Source: Apophysomyces variabilis | Taxonomy: Eukaryota > Mucoromycota > Mucoromycetes > Mucorales > Mucoraceae | Reading direction: 5' to 3' | Assembly: GCA_002749535.1 (NCBI GenBank) | Contig: MZZL01000406.1 | Span: 421,386 to 485,385 of the forward strand | DNA: 64,000 nt | Shown: in pieces, positions 12,429 through 25,744 of the stretch | Numbering within the stretch: the stretch's first letter is position 1 | Layout of the letters: the number at the start of each line of letters is the position of its first letter | Notes under the pieces: generated by a model | What the model was told of the DNA's origin: nothing | Databases searched by the model: none | Seen by the model: the letters and a program-made list of their open reading frames with translations, nothing else | Position numbers and translations under genes: made by a program

Positions 12429-13672
12429 CTATTTTTTGTGCCTTGGGAAATGGACAACTTGCTGCTCCGGATCGATGCGGATATAATTTGGTTGGGTGAG
12501 CTGTTCCAACATCGCCGGTACATCCTTTACAGCCAAACCTAGCCACCTGGAGGCCCATTCCAGTGACATTGAATAGTATGCTGCACGCATCACATGAATA
12601 GCATGGCGTCGCATGGTCATGACATGGTTATCCATCATTAGTTGAAAATACGGATCCGGTGCATGCCGATAAAGAGAGAAAAACTTGATGGGGTTTTTGG
12701 ACAAAACGGAATAAACAACGTGGCGTGCAAATCCATATTCGTGCGTGTCCTTTTTCAGTCGTGTCATACGATCTTTTGCTGCAGCACTATCCCGGAAACT
12801 TAAGTAGATCCCATACAGGGCGGTATAATACGAATCTTCCAATGACTAGTGCTACGTTTAGGACAACATTGTTCATGCACCAATTCTAGCTTACCGGTTG
12901 CAACGTATATAGTTCTTCAACTAACCCTCGGATACTTTTATGCAATTCATCTTCGTCCCCTGCCTTTAGACAACAAAGCACAGACTGCTCATATACTTTG
13001 CAGACATACAACTCAGCGTTCCAAACTCATTGTCACTCTTTTTTTTTTACCATTCAAAGCAAATATCCATTCCCCTTGGCTCCATCTGGAAGCATAGACG
13101 CCTTCACGTAGTTTTCGGAATTGATTTACGATCGGTACCCAGGCCTCTTTTGGATCAGATGAATTCAACGATTGGATCTATTTTTTACTCGTGTCCGTTG
13201 AAATCGTTCGTGCTACATAGCATCATTTACCTTTTCCACAATATGATCCCAAAAGTTTCGTTGTAACGCTACGTTCTTCAAGCTAATCAACTCAGTATCT
13301 GGACCTTCACATCTCCATCCTTCTGCGTGCTACATGCTTCGTTAATGTACCTTTGTCTTTCCCCCTCCCAGCTCCAGTGCGAACGACTGACTAGCGGTAA
13401 TGACTCAAGATTCGTCTGTTGCTCAAATCTTTCCCGTCTCCAGTCTCGCTTCGATTTGAATAACACCGAATCTGCGAAATGGTTGGTTGACATAAACGGT
13501 TTCTTTCGGTAAATAAGGCATTACCTCCTTTAATGACAACATCGATGACGGGAGGCTCGCATTGCGTTGAAGATTGTGTATGATGAAAGGTTGACTCTGT
13601 TCCACTTGTGCAATGGTTTGTATCGGATGAGCTACATTTCGGTGATGGGATATCGTATATCTTGTTCTGCAT
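12429..13672 (-). CDS. SAC3/GANP family PCI-domain protein
   Basis: Members of this family (Sac3, Thp3, SAC3D1, LENG8) are PCI-fold scaffolds that couple mRNA biogenesis, splicing or export. Six exons fit in frame: 13672-13525, 13471-13351, 13312-13231, 13177-13051, 12995-12895 and 12845-12429, giving 331 aa. A Ser/Thr-rich N-terminus leads into PPVIDVVIKGDSVLF and basic KRDWRRERFEQQ. The helical domain follows: a QFRKLREGVYA segment, VYEQSVLCCLKAGDEDEL, LVEELY, SLEDSYYTALYGIYLSF, NPIKFFSLY, and a winged-helix end from MRRHAIHVMRAAYYS to the basic terminus. The weakest junction is the 38-nt intron 13350-13313, short for this gene (others 49-55 nt). Family assignment rests on the arrangement around VYE and KFF; which subfamily is unclear. 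Confidence 0.68.
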
Positions 13673-14311
13673 ATCGTGGGCCGTGTAACTCGAAAGCAGC
13701 AACAGCTCAATTTACGTCGGACCAAAGTTCCTGGAAGTCATGATAGGATTCAACTTCGGACTTGCACCCATCAGGCTGACTTTTCTGAACGTAGCTTACG
13801 AAGACAATGAGTTGCAGTACACAGAGTTAGTTGGTAGTAATGTTGTATATCCCATCAAGGTATCGCACGGGCAGATGAGTCTAGTCAGAAAAAAAGTTAC
13901 TAGGAGTTACAGAAGACAATGCTTCCAGCACATAATCTTCAAGCAGTGTAAACAGAATTGACCAACAACTATTTTATCGCTATCGGAGGCTTCCAACTTC
14001 TCCTCACTAGGTTTGTCGTAGTAATTTTGATCCTGTGATGGTTGGCGTTGACTCGACCTTGTCTGTCTTTTGCCGACCCAGCTCGATTAGTTGCTACGAA
14101 ATTCAAACGACAACTTCCCCAATACATTGAGATGAGAAATGCTCCTTGCACCACAGCTTGACAGGATAAATAACTTCTCAGACTTGCATTGTGTGGGATT
14201 CGCACAGCAAAGCACACATGCATTTCTTGTTATTTGATGATTATGACAAGATGATTATACTTTACAAAACCCACTCTATGATAGATTGACCCTAATGCGG
14301 ATTGCCAACCT
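13673..14311. other. Intergenic, no gene seen
   Basis: About 0.64 kb upstream of the SAC3-type gene and downstream of the sphingomyelinase-like gene. Frames at 13740-13961 and 13969-14223 look random. Confidence 0.5.
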
Positions 14312-15863
14312 TCATTCCATATGTAAGATGCAACTTAATCCATAGTGATCTGAGTGAAATATAAGATGTGATTTGTGTGTTTTTCAACAGTAGTTTGCTT
14401 TTCTTTACCTGACACTTGTGTAAAGGGTAACTTGCTTCGTTCATCTTCTGTCAATTGATCGTTATCTTTGACCATAAACTTTTCCACAGTGACATTAGTC
14501 AAGCGCATAGTAGATGAATTCCTTGACGCCCATAACATACGATCTATACTTTGCTTAGTCATTAACTGGTCTGGGTGTGTTAACACAGTTTCGGCAGGTT
14601 GAGCAACTCCGTTAGCTGTGATAATGTCACCAAACGTCACTGGATGATGACCATATTCTTGGTAGGCAACATCAGATAGGTCCTCTAGGCGCCAAGGATG
14701 ACCGTACTTCACTAGATGACCTTCACTATTTCTATCTTGAATACCGTCTCCACGGAGAACCTGCATCATCATATTGTATGGTTGCGAACTAGCATTGACT
14801 GCCGACGCATTGTCATGAACAGTCGCATCCACATTTAGATCTCCCATAAGCAGAATTGGAAGATTGTCATCTTTTGCCGTCTCATACATCAACTGATGCA
14901 CTCTCGCAAACTGACTGAGTCGTACCTCCGTATCTTTCTCATTAAGTTTCCCTCCAAAATCATACGATGCTTGAGTGTGGCTGGTATAAAGATGTAGGCT
15001 ATGGTTGGAATCAAGCTCTATCTTTGCATAGAGAGCGCCTTTGTACGCGAACCTGTGAACAACATCAATGTAAAAAAAAATTGAAGGCATCTAAAGGAAA
15101 AGGACTGGATGATATCTATATCACCCTCTCCCTATTCTTACCAATCGCTGTGTACACCTCGAGGAAACTCTAGACGAAATGCTTTTGCAATAGGGAAACG
15201 CGATAATAGTAGCAGACCACCATCACCTGCCAGTTCCCAGGGATAGTGCCTTGGGGAAGCCACATGATGATTGAACCCTAGAGCCTGAGCACTTTCAATC
15301 AGATGATCAACGCGCCGGTTAGCAAACGCAAAAGCCTCCTGAAGGGTGACTACATCGTACTGAGGCAAGACATAACGGATAATGTATTTTAATCGTTCTT
15401 CCTTGTAATCAGACCAATTGTTCTTGATACCCGGTGGTCGCATGAAAATATTCAGAGTTAATAGCCGCGCAGTACTATTGGCCGATTTGTCGGCGAGGGT
15501 AGAAGGTGGGATTGCCGCAGGAGAAAAATAAAATGCGCTGAAGAGTGCAAACAGAATAAACAGAAAGACAGAGAGAATGGCGCACCCGCAGATACAACGT
15601 CTGTAATGCCGTGAACAAATGGATAATACCGTTTTCAGCCATTGCGTTGTCCGTATGGGCTTTTTTTCATGTTCATATGTCATCCAGTCGCTACGGACAC
15701 TTTCCTGGGAATTATTTCGCAATAATAATGGAACATCTTCACTTCTTTGATGCTCTTCTACTGTAAGGCTATCTTGATATGCCATCGCCAAGCCAGCATT
15801 CGGTGTATCACTGTATTCATCGGGTAGCAGACCTTCGAGGTCGGAAGGTTGATCAGCCTTCAT
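14312..15863 (-). CDS. Neutral sphingomyelinase-like phosphodiesterase, membrane-anchored
   Basis: Predicted to hydrolyse sphingomyelin or inositol phosphosphingolipids, releasing ceramide. Three exons, 15863-15142, 15052-14409 and 14349-14312, give 467 aa. An N-terminal tail of about 90 residues with an acidic dileucine-rich part precedes one transmembrane helix (ILSVFLFILFALFSAFYF), so the catalytic part faces the other side of the membrane. The endonuclease/exonuclease/phosphatase fold is clear: TLNIFMRPPG, VTLQEAF (metal-binding Glu), LLLLSRFPIA, SHTQAS, LLMGDLNVD, SIDRM and SDHYG. The terminal SDH catalytic motif is only recovered by splicing to a tiny 38-nt last exon; reading through that intron gives a false C-terminus. 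The SMase family is clear, but its exact lipid substrate is not. Confidence 0.88.
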
Positions 15864-15884
15864 TGGTAATAAAGAAACCCCAAA

Positions 15885-16217
15885 ATGCGCTTAGACAAAA
15901 CTGCACGGAGATTTTTTAATTCGTCAAAGGCGGAGATAAATTCGAAATTTATCCGAAAACTTCTTTCTCCCGTTAACAGGATGACCGAGAGAGGCAGTTT
16001 GCACTTGGAAGCAGGTGCAGCGAGCTTTTCGGATATGTCCCAAGACAATTTCTTATTATTACATCAAAGTACTATGTCTAAAAACCAGCGTTGTGCTGAC
16101 AATGATTCTGTTACACGAACTTCAACTATCCCAGACAAATCCCTAAAAGCTAACATTTTCCCGGACGTGCAATCATTGAATTTACTTCTGCCAAAGTCCT
16201 TTTCATGTTTCTTCTAA
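15885..16217 (+). CDS. Doubtful 110-aa ORF between divergent/convergent neighbours
   Basis: An ATG-initiated 110-codon frame starts 22 bp from the sphingomyelinase start codon on the opposite strand and ends 8 bp before the HEM2 stop. It is basic at the N-terminus and Ser-rich, with no motif or membrane segment. It would use the whole space that must also hold the sphingomyelinase promoter and the HEM2 3' UTR, so it may well be fortuitous. Confidence 0.2.
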   Translation: MRLDKTARRFFNSSKAEINSKFIRKLLSPVNRMTERGSLHLEAGAASFSDMSQDNFLLLHQSTMSKNQRCADNDSVTRTSTIPDKSLKANIFPDVQSLNLLLPKSFSCFF

Positions 16218-16224
16218 CTTTCTT

Positions 16225-17682
<1,458 letters not shown>

Positions 17683-19064
17683 TTATCGAAATCCTATAAC
17701 CTTGTAAACTTCCTCCATCGTCTTGTTGGCCACCTCGTCCGCTTGTTGCGCGCCAGAGGCTAGAACTTGCTGCACATAACCAACGTCAGCTTTCAAACGT
17801 GTCAGTTCTGATTGAATTGGCTGAAGCTTGGTAATAATAGCCTCTGCAACGAGATCCTTGAATACTTTAGTGCTCTGGACGTCTTTGAGCTCATCAAGAG
17901 CTTTATCGACATCGATATCACGTCCGGCAGCGTAGATACCCACTAAGTTGGAGACACCTGGTCTTTCTTTTGGATCATATGTCACGCCTCGAATGGAATC
18001 AGTTACAGCACGTCCGATTTTGGATCGAATAACGTCTGGCGCATCGGTTAAATTGATTCGTGCATAATCGGAGGAATCTGATTTGGACATTTTATTGTTA
18101 GGTTCGCGTAAAGACATGACACGCCTGGTTGCAGGAGCTGTGATTTGGAATGTAGATGGAATTTTCAAATTAGAATTAATCAAGTATAAACTAAGTGCAC
18201 TTACGGACAATGGCCGCAGGCTTGGGGAAGACGTCAACCTTGTATGTGTTGTTGAATGCTGTAACAATATCGCGAGCCAACTCGAGGTGTTGAAGTTGAT
18301 CTTCGCCTACAGGCACATGGGTAGCCCTGGGAAATGCAAAGGAAAAAAAAACAAACCGAATATGTTCGCATAAATACATGCATGAACACTAATGTACTGT
18401 CGCCTACTTGTATAGTGCAATATCAGCAGCTTGTAGAACTGGATAATCAAATAGACCCATCTTCAGGCCAGCTGTTAATGATTCATCTGCCAGGATTTGT
18501 GCGTGTGATAAAATTTTGCTGTTGGGACCACCCATTTTGCTCTGAAAGAATTAAAATAAACAACGGTGTAAAGGGGAGGGTCAAGGAAATTATCCAAGAA
18601 TCGCCTTACCTTCCACTGCGTCATACGCCCAAGCCAGCCTACAGGCGTAATGCAGTTGTAGATCCATGCCAGTTCGGCATGGGCACGCACTTGACTCTGT
18701 TCAAATAAAATACTACGTTTGGGATCGACGCCACATGCGAGCAGGCCAGTGGCCATGTCCAATTTCGCTTTACGTAAGGTAGCAGGATCTTGTGGCATGG
18801 TGATGGCATGTAAATCAACGATGCTGTAATAGGTTGTTGCTGTTTCATTGGTTACCGGATCTGGTTCCTGTAACTTTGCCCAGTTTGCCAGGGCACCTAG
18901 ATAGTTGCCAAGGTGTGGGGTGCCAGTGGGCTGAATACCCGAGAAGATCACACGTGGTCTGGAAACAGTGGTCAGTGTGCGCTGAATTCGGTAACAAAGA
19001 TATTAGAAACGTCTATTCCTTAAACGTATTATTACCATACTTTCAACATAGCTGTTGATAACAT
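17683..19064 (-). CDS. MSW1: Tryptophanyl-tRNA synthetase, mitochondrial
   Basis: Class I aminoacyl-tRNA synthetase charging tRNA-Trp. Five exons, 19064-19041, 18981-18610, 18541-18408, 18326-18205 and 18137-17683, give 368 aa, the size of bacterial and mitochondrial enzymes rather than the longer cytosolic one. The HIGH-like signature is [11 protein letters not shown], preceded by [13 protein letters not shown] is intact as [37 protein letters not shown] and the GVSNLVGIY segment follow. The first exon encodes only eight residues (MLSTAMLK), whose hydrophobic/basic character plus the next [10 protein letters not shown] suggests a mitochondrial targeting peptide. All introns are GT-AG (59-81 nt); the first donor is GTATGG. 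Confidence 0.93.
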
Positions 19065-21096
19065 TTGATGCTTCTCCGAACGAACAAAAATTGCCAGGTT
19101 CCGGTTCACCATTGAAATTCGGGTTTTGTGCAAATGATCTCCGCTTAACAACGTCACCCGGCAAAGTGTACATTGATCATGCGCCTAGAGAATGTACGAG
19201 GATAAAAAGTTTATATAACCAGTTTAACCGGGTCTATATTCATGTCGATGGTGATTTTGGGTTGAGCTTTCCGGACAAAAAGCCATGCTCGCTCCTTGTC
19301 TGTTGACGATTAGGATTCAACAGCATTCGCACAGATAAGTATAAATAACTCCTATGTATCACAATTGTTTTTGCATTCTAAAATTGACCACTTATAGGAT
19401 GCATAATTTGATCTGTGTTGCGCTCAACGTAATGCAAGATGCTTTTGACCATGTAAAGTGATGCCTTGCCATTGGTCCGATAGGTTAATGAATGACAAGG
19501 ATAACAAAGGCAAGCTTCGCTAATTCTGGAATCAAATTACGATTAAGATTCTACAAAAGAAACACAGGTTGAGTATTTTGGTCTCTAGAAAACTGAATAA
19601 AACGTTGCCCGGCAATCGGACAAGATGCTAACTCGTGCACCTAGTTTTCTATCGTTCGATCGCCCTATTCCTGTTGTGGATTAACCAGCAGTGTCAGTAA
19701 ATAGTAGTAGAAGCAAACGAGTAGTTATTACTCAAGTATCCTCTTCCCTTCTCCTTTTCTAGAATGTTGTTTGGATGAAATGGCTTGCCCTATCTACTTT
19801 ACATCCTACTTGTTGTATCGCAAATATTTTAGATCCGTTCTCGCTCCTTAAAAGAGGAGACTTCTGTTTTTAGTCGCCCTTTTAGTTGCATTTGCTTAAT
19901 GAGATACTTTTGCTTGATCGGAATCCACGATGATTGGCATCGTTTCCTTAAGGGTCCTTGTGTGACTTGTCGTAAGATGCAAAAAGGGGCTGAGTTTCTG
20001 TGGCGCTCTGCTCGTGTTGTGTTGTTAAGCATGGCGTTTTGAAAAACAGCTGGCTGAATGAGATCAAATCACTCAACTCCGCTAGGTATAGATTTCCTGG
20101 TTGACATGACAAACTGTATAGCAGCGGTAAGTCCGTGCATTTAGGTGTTTGTCAGCCCATTTTTATTTTTAACGTGAATTCCCAACAGACGGCTAATGAC
20201 AACCCAGAAGAACGGCTATTCAAACCGAGCAAATAGCTGATCAGCGTTAAATTAGAAACAGTACCATTCCAGGCACCATCGGATGCCTTCTTCTCCCTAT
20301 ATTTCAGCTCTTTGATCCCCTTTAATTCAGAGTTACAACTGCGTGCAAATCATAGCAGCTTTTGCATACTAATACTGATACAGAAAATCCCTGTCATGAA
20401 CTATTTGTGCAGCTTTTTCCTCGGTGTCTCTTCCCCGCCCTTTTTCTCTTTCATTTCCTCTATTCTCCCCCCCCCCTATGGCCCTCAAAATGTGAAGCCT
20501 ATCATATCCATCTGTAGATCTTTGATAATTATCACTAGTATTATTATCATTGCTTCACTAATTAGGGACTTGTTCTGCAAAGAACAATAAAAAGGGTATG
20601 GCAATTGCTCTAATGGCATAAGTCATCCCGCTGAGTTTCTATGTTTCTCTATGGCAAAGCACTGTACTACAATGAATTCAAGTTCGGATGTTTGGTTAGC
20701 AACAATTAAATGGCCAATTGATAACACCTAGCTGTATACATCATGCAGCTGAGCTCACGCGGTGTATTCCAAATAATCAATGACTTTTCATGGGATTATA
20801 CTTGTTATCAATAGCGAACGGTTCGTTCCATCACCATGTTGTTGAGGCTACAGCACAGTTAATTACCAGAAGTGTAACACTAAACACTATTCACTTTCAG
20901 TGTCCGAATTTTTCCTTACCTGAACTTTATTGTAAACCCATGCAACGCACTAAAAAAAGCAACACTCCCACTTCCAGCAGTCATCCACGCACGCTTATTC
21001 CCGGTTTGTGCTACGCGCTTTGCTTTTTAACACACCTTTTTTCCCTTTCTCTTGCACTCTTTACCTCCCTTGCTCCCTCTCCAATTCCTTTCCATC
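19065..21096. other. Intergenic, no gene seen
   Basis: About 2 kb between divergently transcribed genes. Frames at 19055-19306, 20312-20590 and 20790-21209 look random or overlap the 5' leader of the GPI protein gene. Just before that start codon lies a pyrimidine-rich leader (about 21020-21096), usual for well-expressed fungal genes. Confidence 0.5.
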
Positions 21097-22190
21097 ATGG
21101 TTTTCTCAAAGACACTCATTGCCACCTCTATCGCTGTCCTCTCTGCCTTCGCCGGTGTGAATGCTGGCGTATCCCCATCCGAACCTGCCCCCGGCACCGT
21201 TTGGACTGAAGGCCAGGAAAACCAAATTCTCTGGAGTAAGCTACCTATCAATTCTTGTCTTCAATCTAGAATGTAAAACGCTAACTTTGTTTCTTTAATC
21301 TTGCAGAGGAAGACACAACCCCTGCTTGGAAGTCATTCAAAATTGGTAACTAGTCTACTACTGCCTTGGACCGCTTGAGTTATCTGTTACTGAACTTTCA
21401 TTTTTGCTTCGTCTCGTTAGATTTCATGACAGGCGATAACCAAAACCAGAAGTTCCTAGCCAATGTTGCCACTGTAAGTGGAATAATCCGTTGCAAAGCC
21501 ATAAAAGAAAAACTAACCTCTGTTGTCAACCTCAGGGCTTGGATCCTAAGACTGCTCAGTCTTTCAAATGGACTGTTCCCAAAGTGGAGCCCCACTCGGC
21601 TATCTACTTCTTCATGTTCACTGGCGGTTAGTTGAATGCATTTATCAATTCGCTGATCGTGTTTCTAAACGTCATTTTATTCTAGATGGCAAAGATCAGT
21701 ATGCCTGGACTACTCGTTTCGCTATCGTTGGCGCTGATGGCAAGCAAGAGCCGCCTGCTAACAGCAAGCAACCCACTGGTAAGAATTGACGTGCGTTGTT
21801 CATCCGGGTAAAAAGCTGACAAACTTGAACACAGGCGAAAATATCCCATGGGGTATCGGTGCCCTTGTCGGTGCTTCTGGTGCTTCTAACACCACGACTG
21901 GAGCAACAACTTCAGCTTTCGCTACACCTGCTGCTACCACATCTGCTGCTACCACACCTGCCGCCACGACTACCAGCGCAACTACCGTTTCTGGCACCTC
22001 CAGCACTCCTGCAGGTCCTTCCGGTTCTACCAACTCAAACGAATCTAAAGCTCCCAATGCCGGCTCCAGCTCTGGAACCATCTCCACAGCCACGCAATCT
22101 ACTACCAAGCCTGATTCGGGTGCCAACAGTTTGGCTAAGCCTGTTATTGGTCTAGTTGCTGCAGCTGCTTTGACCGGCATCATGCTTTAA
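21097..22190 (+). CDS. GPI-anchored Kre9/Knh1-like cell-wall protein
   Basis: Secreted and predicted to be GPI-anchored in the plasma membrane or wall. Six exons, 21097-21235, 21307-21345, 21421-21473, 21536-21626, 21686-21778 and 21835-22190, give 256 aa. A signal peptide spans about residues 1-22 (TLIATSIAVLSAFAGVNA). The Ser-Thr-rich/Kre9-Knh1-type N-terminal domain follows: PSEPAPGTVWTEGQENQILW, then FKIDFMTGDNQNQKFLANVATG, FKWTVPKV, YFFMFTGDG and YAWTTRFAIV. From about residue 145 the chain is a Thr/Ala/Ser-rich stalk suited to O-mannosylation, including repeated Ala-Thr-Thr-Ser units. The end is a hydrophobic GPI signal (IGLVAAAALTGIML). The precise function is unknown; the Kre9 family is linked to beta-1,6-glucan. 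Confidence 0.9.
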
Positions 22191-23132
22191 CTTGTATCTC
22201 CTTCTCTCAAACTAAATCTGTATTCTATACATCCTAGTCATAATTCTACCTCTATATCCTTTTTTTTTCTTCGTTCTTCTTCAATGATCGCCGCAATGTA
22301 TACAGTACCACGCGGATGGAAATTACGTTGCACAAACCCGACAAATATACGCTGACCTAAGAATGCGCCCTTTCCAATCACGACTGTTACAGTATATAAG
22401 ATTATGCTCGTGCTTCTTTCTGCAAAAATAGAGTGTTAACTTGCACCAATGACCCAAACTCACGAGAATTCACTAACGGGTGGAAAAGGTTTTGACTCCT
22501 TCTCCTTTTCCTTTCTCAGTCATCTCAGATCAAAAAGGCCATGCCAGATCCGAGCCAAATCAGGCACCAGTTTCACACTTGAGCTCACTGGTACTACAAA
22601 ATCTAAATAAAATCGAGTTATTTGTTCTCTACATTTAAACAAGTACGCCAAGAAAACAAATTCCACATATCTGTCTCACAAAAAGGGTTGGATTGGACAG
22701 GGCCACAATGATCGACTGAAAATCGTACAAAAATGCACGTCATAAAGGAGATATCAATCAAGACATATGTCATTCTACCCCATGTTTATGAAGACACGAG
22801 CACCTTGATTCTTGTCCCTCCATATACTGCTGGAGGCCCTTTGCCAAATGAAGCAAGGGAAAACACGTCAGCCACAATATTCTCGGGTTTTAAACTCCTC
22901 AAAGAAATGAGCATGATCTTGAAATTTGACACACTTGCCTAGGCACCATTTGTGATTTTATGTTTGTCAGGTGGTATTGCTTGGTTATTTATTGTACATG
23001 TAAAAAATGAGTAATGCCAGATGATGAAACGATAATAATAATGATAATAGTACTAAGAATAAGAGTAATAGTAATATCTAAGCATGATGACGAAGGATGG
23101 CAATGGTAGGGGGTGCGAAATAGACCTTTTTC
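22191..23132. other. Intergenic, no gene seen
   Basis: About 0.94 kb between convergent genes. A 69-codon frame at 22733-22942 has no supporting features. An ATA/ATG-rich simple stretch lies near 23028-23080. Confidence 0.5.
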
Positions 23133-23414
23133 TTAAGCGCCTGTGTTGGTAGGGTCATATCCGCAACAGTGGCTAATACGACCACCCATAGGATCGACAT
23201 AGTAACCCACGATGTCGGGCCGTCTGCCACATCGCATAGGATCGTTCAGGTATTTGTCCGGAACCCGGTATTCGTACAAAGAGGCTGCAGGCGAGGTCAC
23301 AGGTGATGCATGAGTAGAACCTGGTCTTGAGGCTGGTTTTGACGATGATTCGTCCTCCTCAGTATAGACAAAGTTTCTCTTGAAGAATTTGGAAAAATGG
23401 AGTTGGAAACCCAT
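23133..23414 (-). CDS. Small hypothetical protein (93 aa)
   Basis: Not recognised. It is a single exon of 93 aa with a basic N-terminus (FSKFFKRNF), an acidic/Ser-rich linker with Pro and Thr, and a C-terminal part with three Cys and many Gly/Pro/Tyr (YRVPDKYLNDPMRCG, DIVGYYVDP, HCCGYDP). No signal peptide or membrane helix is seen. A good TATA sequence lies about 60 bp upstream and the codon pattern looks coding, so a real gene is plausible. Confidence 0.5.
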   Translation of the reverse strand: MGFQLHFSKFFKRNFVYTEEDESSSKPASRPGSTHASPVTSPAASLYEYRVPDKYLNDPMRCGRRPDIVGYYVDPMGGRISHCCGYDPTNTGA

Positions 23415-23470
23415 GGTATGAATAGTTAGTTAGATGCGATAAAGATGGAAGGGTAATGATAGAGGAGGTG

Positions 23471-23478
23471 TTTTATAG
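23471..23478 (-). promoter_or_regulatory. TATA box of the 93-aa gene
   Basis: Reads CTATAAAA on the minus strand, 57-64 bp upstream of the ATG at 23414. Confidence 0.45.
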
Positions 23479-23753
23479 AGTTTTTTTTGTTTGCCACAGG
23501 AAAGTAAGAATCTCTTAAATACTTTCTCTGACAAAACTGTTAGCCGAGACCCTCCGTGCTTTGCCACACATCGACCGCGGAACGGAATCGAGAGTTGAAT
23601 TGCCGCCGGTCGATAGCATAAACTTGTAAGCGAAAAATCCGGCGACAGCTCATTACTTCACGGAAGCCAGCCACTCTGATTTTTATTCCTTCATTTTGAA
23701 CATGTGGTTTTAAATTATTCTTTAGTCAACCCACCTTTTTGGAATGGCTTTTC

Positions 23754-23960
23754 CTAAAACCTGGTATTTTCCGATGGCCTTATTGTTTTCGGCCAAAAGG
23801 GTCGATCGGTTTGGTCGGATGGGCGGCGTTTCAAAAATGGATAACCGTTTATCCCCCCTTCGTTGTTGATCTGTGAGTACGCACGGAGGAGGAGTAGCAC
23901 AAACCCTACCGATGCTAACATAAGTGCCGTCGTAATTGCAAAATACCATTCTATAATCAA
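23754..23960 (-). CDS. Possible small single-pass membrane protein, perhaps partial
   Basis: A 68-codon frame encodes one clear transmembrane helix (about 20 residues, from the FAITTALML region through LLLL) followed by a polar, Pro/Arg-rich tail. An acceptor-like TAG sits just before the WYFAITT codons, so the true first exon may lie further upstream. No family is recognised. Confidence 0.3.
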   Translation of the reverse strand: MIIEWYFAITTALMLASVGFVLLLLRAYSQINNEGGINGYPFLKRRPSDQTDRPFWPKTIRPSENTRF

Positions 23961-25015
23961 ATCAGCTGATGTTAAACCTTGATCAAATGATATAGAGCAC
24001 GTTCCTTCTCATGTTGTAAAGGGATTTACTAGTGCTACTTGTTTTTCTCAACTATCTCTAGAACCTCAATACTGTTCCTTCAACTGCTCACCAGATTTGT
24101 TAAAGAAATTTCTCGTATAAACAGTCAGGTCATATTCTTGATCATGCCCACTTTCAAGGCTAATAACAAATATATTGATTTCTATGACGTTAGTTTCCTT
24201 TTCTAACTTGATCTAATATTTTACAATAACCACACCGGAATACAAATAAATCCATTTGTAATTCAGCTTTTTAGTAAAACTTACGGACGATACCGTTCAG
24301 CAGTTACTATGTCATTCCGCAGCTCCCGTTCAATTTCCATTTATGTTATTATTCAAATGGTAGCCTTAAAATATAACGAGAAGTAGGAAAACTTGTTCAG
24401 AAACTCAGGCACATTAGTAAGACAAATCATATATTGTTTTTCTGGGAGCGCCATCTTTCTTGGAGAAAAACATAAGCGTACAGATAAATAAACCTCTCTG
24501 AGTTGAAAAACAACCTATTTTTCAGTTTTGTTTCATTTTACTAGTTCCTATTTTTGGCAAAAGGTATTAGTTCTTGACAGTTTTCGCTCATCTAAGGTTG
24601 TGACGAGGGACTTACACCATCATCTATGGTTATTGTATTTCATCCTTTAATAGCCATAGCTGTCATATACCATACGTTTTATAGCAGTTTTGATTTGAAA
24701 AGCAAACTCTGATGTTCTACATGTTTAAAATATTGCATGTTCAAGTCTCCAAGGAAGCGTTAAATAACCTGTCTTGGTCCTTTTCCATTTTGGCATTGTT
24801 GTTGACATTACTTTTCTTACGGCTAGAATAACTACCAAACCTTATTACGGCATAATAGGAACAGTGCAACCCTAATGGAGATGAAGTATATTGACTTACG
24901 TAAGCTCGTAGATGCCATTTTCAATCTACATAGGGCTGATGGGTCTGCTTTTCAAGATATGTACTGCGGGAGGCGGGCTGTAGTGCTGTTGGCAAAGAGT
25001 TTCTAAGAAGGAAAT
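23961..25015. other. Intergenic, no gene seen
   Basis: About 1 kb of AT-rich DNA before the mobile-element region. A 43-codon frame near 24874-25005 (starting MEMKYIDLRKLVDAIFN) reads smoothly but is too short to interpret. Confidence 0.45.
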
Positions 25016-25309
25016 TCAAGTTGATGAACGAATAAGGATATCACTTCTGTGCTCCAATAGAATTTCATACGGGGTGAGGTTGATTTGAACAGGGAACGAC
25101 TGCTCTTCATCTTTCTTTCGTGTTTGTTCGTATCGAGTCTCAATTATCGCACGCACATAAAAAGAATTCCTGGAATTCATCCGTTCTTTCACAAAGATTT
25201 TTCTGTAAAACGATGCGGTTAGCATAGTAAGATCACTTTCTCCTTGCAATTGGCAATATCGGTCGGGAAAACGCGTGATGCTTATTTTATATATCTTAAT
25301 ATGCTTCAC
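25016..25309 (-). pseudogene. Unidentified coding relic at edge of mobile-element region
   Basis: A 97-codon frame with a basic, helical-looking sequence ending QINLTPYEILLEHRSD. The TPYEILL string faintly recalls the end of retroviral-type integrase cores, but catalytic residues are not visible. It lies downstream, on the same strand, of the chromodomain relic at 26.2-26.5 kb, which is the wrong order for one element. Treated as an unassigned relic. Confidence 0.2.
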
Positions 25310-25744
25310 AGCAACATTGGATAAGCACCACGTTGTAATAAGGAATCAGTATCGAGTGATTAACAGAAGTAACAACGAGTTTAAAAGCGGCGACCAACTT
25401 TGCAAATTGTCAAGAAAAATAGAGATTGTTCGGAACTTGCGCACAGAAAACCACGTACTTCATTTTCCAAAATTAAAACTGCACTTGACGCCAAGAAATC
25501 ACACTAATTGTCCTGTTATAAGAGTTCCAATTGAACGAATTTTACGATCATGTCAGAAAGTAAAGTCGCTGTTTTGGATTTGATCGTGCAAAAAATCTTT
25601 GTGTCCAACAATGATGTCGGTTGATCCGGCAATGAAGTCGTGCTACTCTTTCTTTTTCTCCTCTTCCAATTTACAGTTTTTTGACCCGAAGATGATTAGG
25701 GGCACGTTGTTGATGAACGTGGTGTTGACCCGATAGATCCTGTT

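Noticed and set aside
14335..14408. C-terminus of the sphingomyelinase as read directly (ending HILYFTQITMD)
   Set aside because: It lacks the SDH motif; the segment has donor GTAAAG and acceptor CACTCAG and splicing restores the motif.
21859..22183. Alternative-frame Leu/Pro-rich and antisense Val-rich ORFs in the GPI protein gene
   Set aside because: By-products of the Thr/Ala/Ser-rich repeat coding for the stalk.
25016..25309. Integrase core of the chromovirus whose chromodomain lies at 26.2-26.5 kb
   Set aside because: It lies downstream rather than upstream of the chromodomain on the same strand and lacks catalytic residues.
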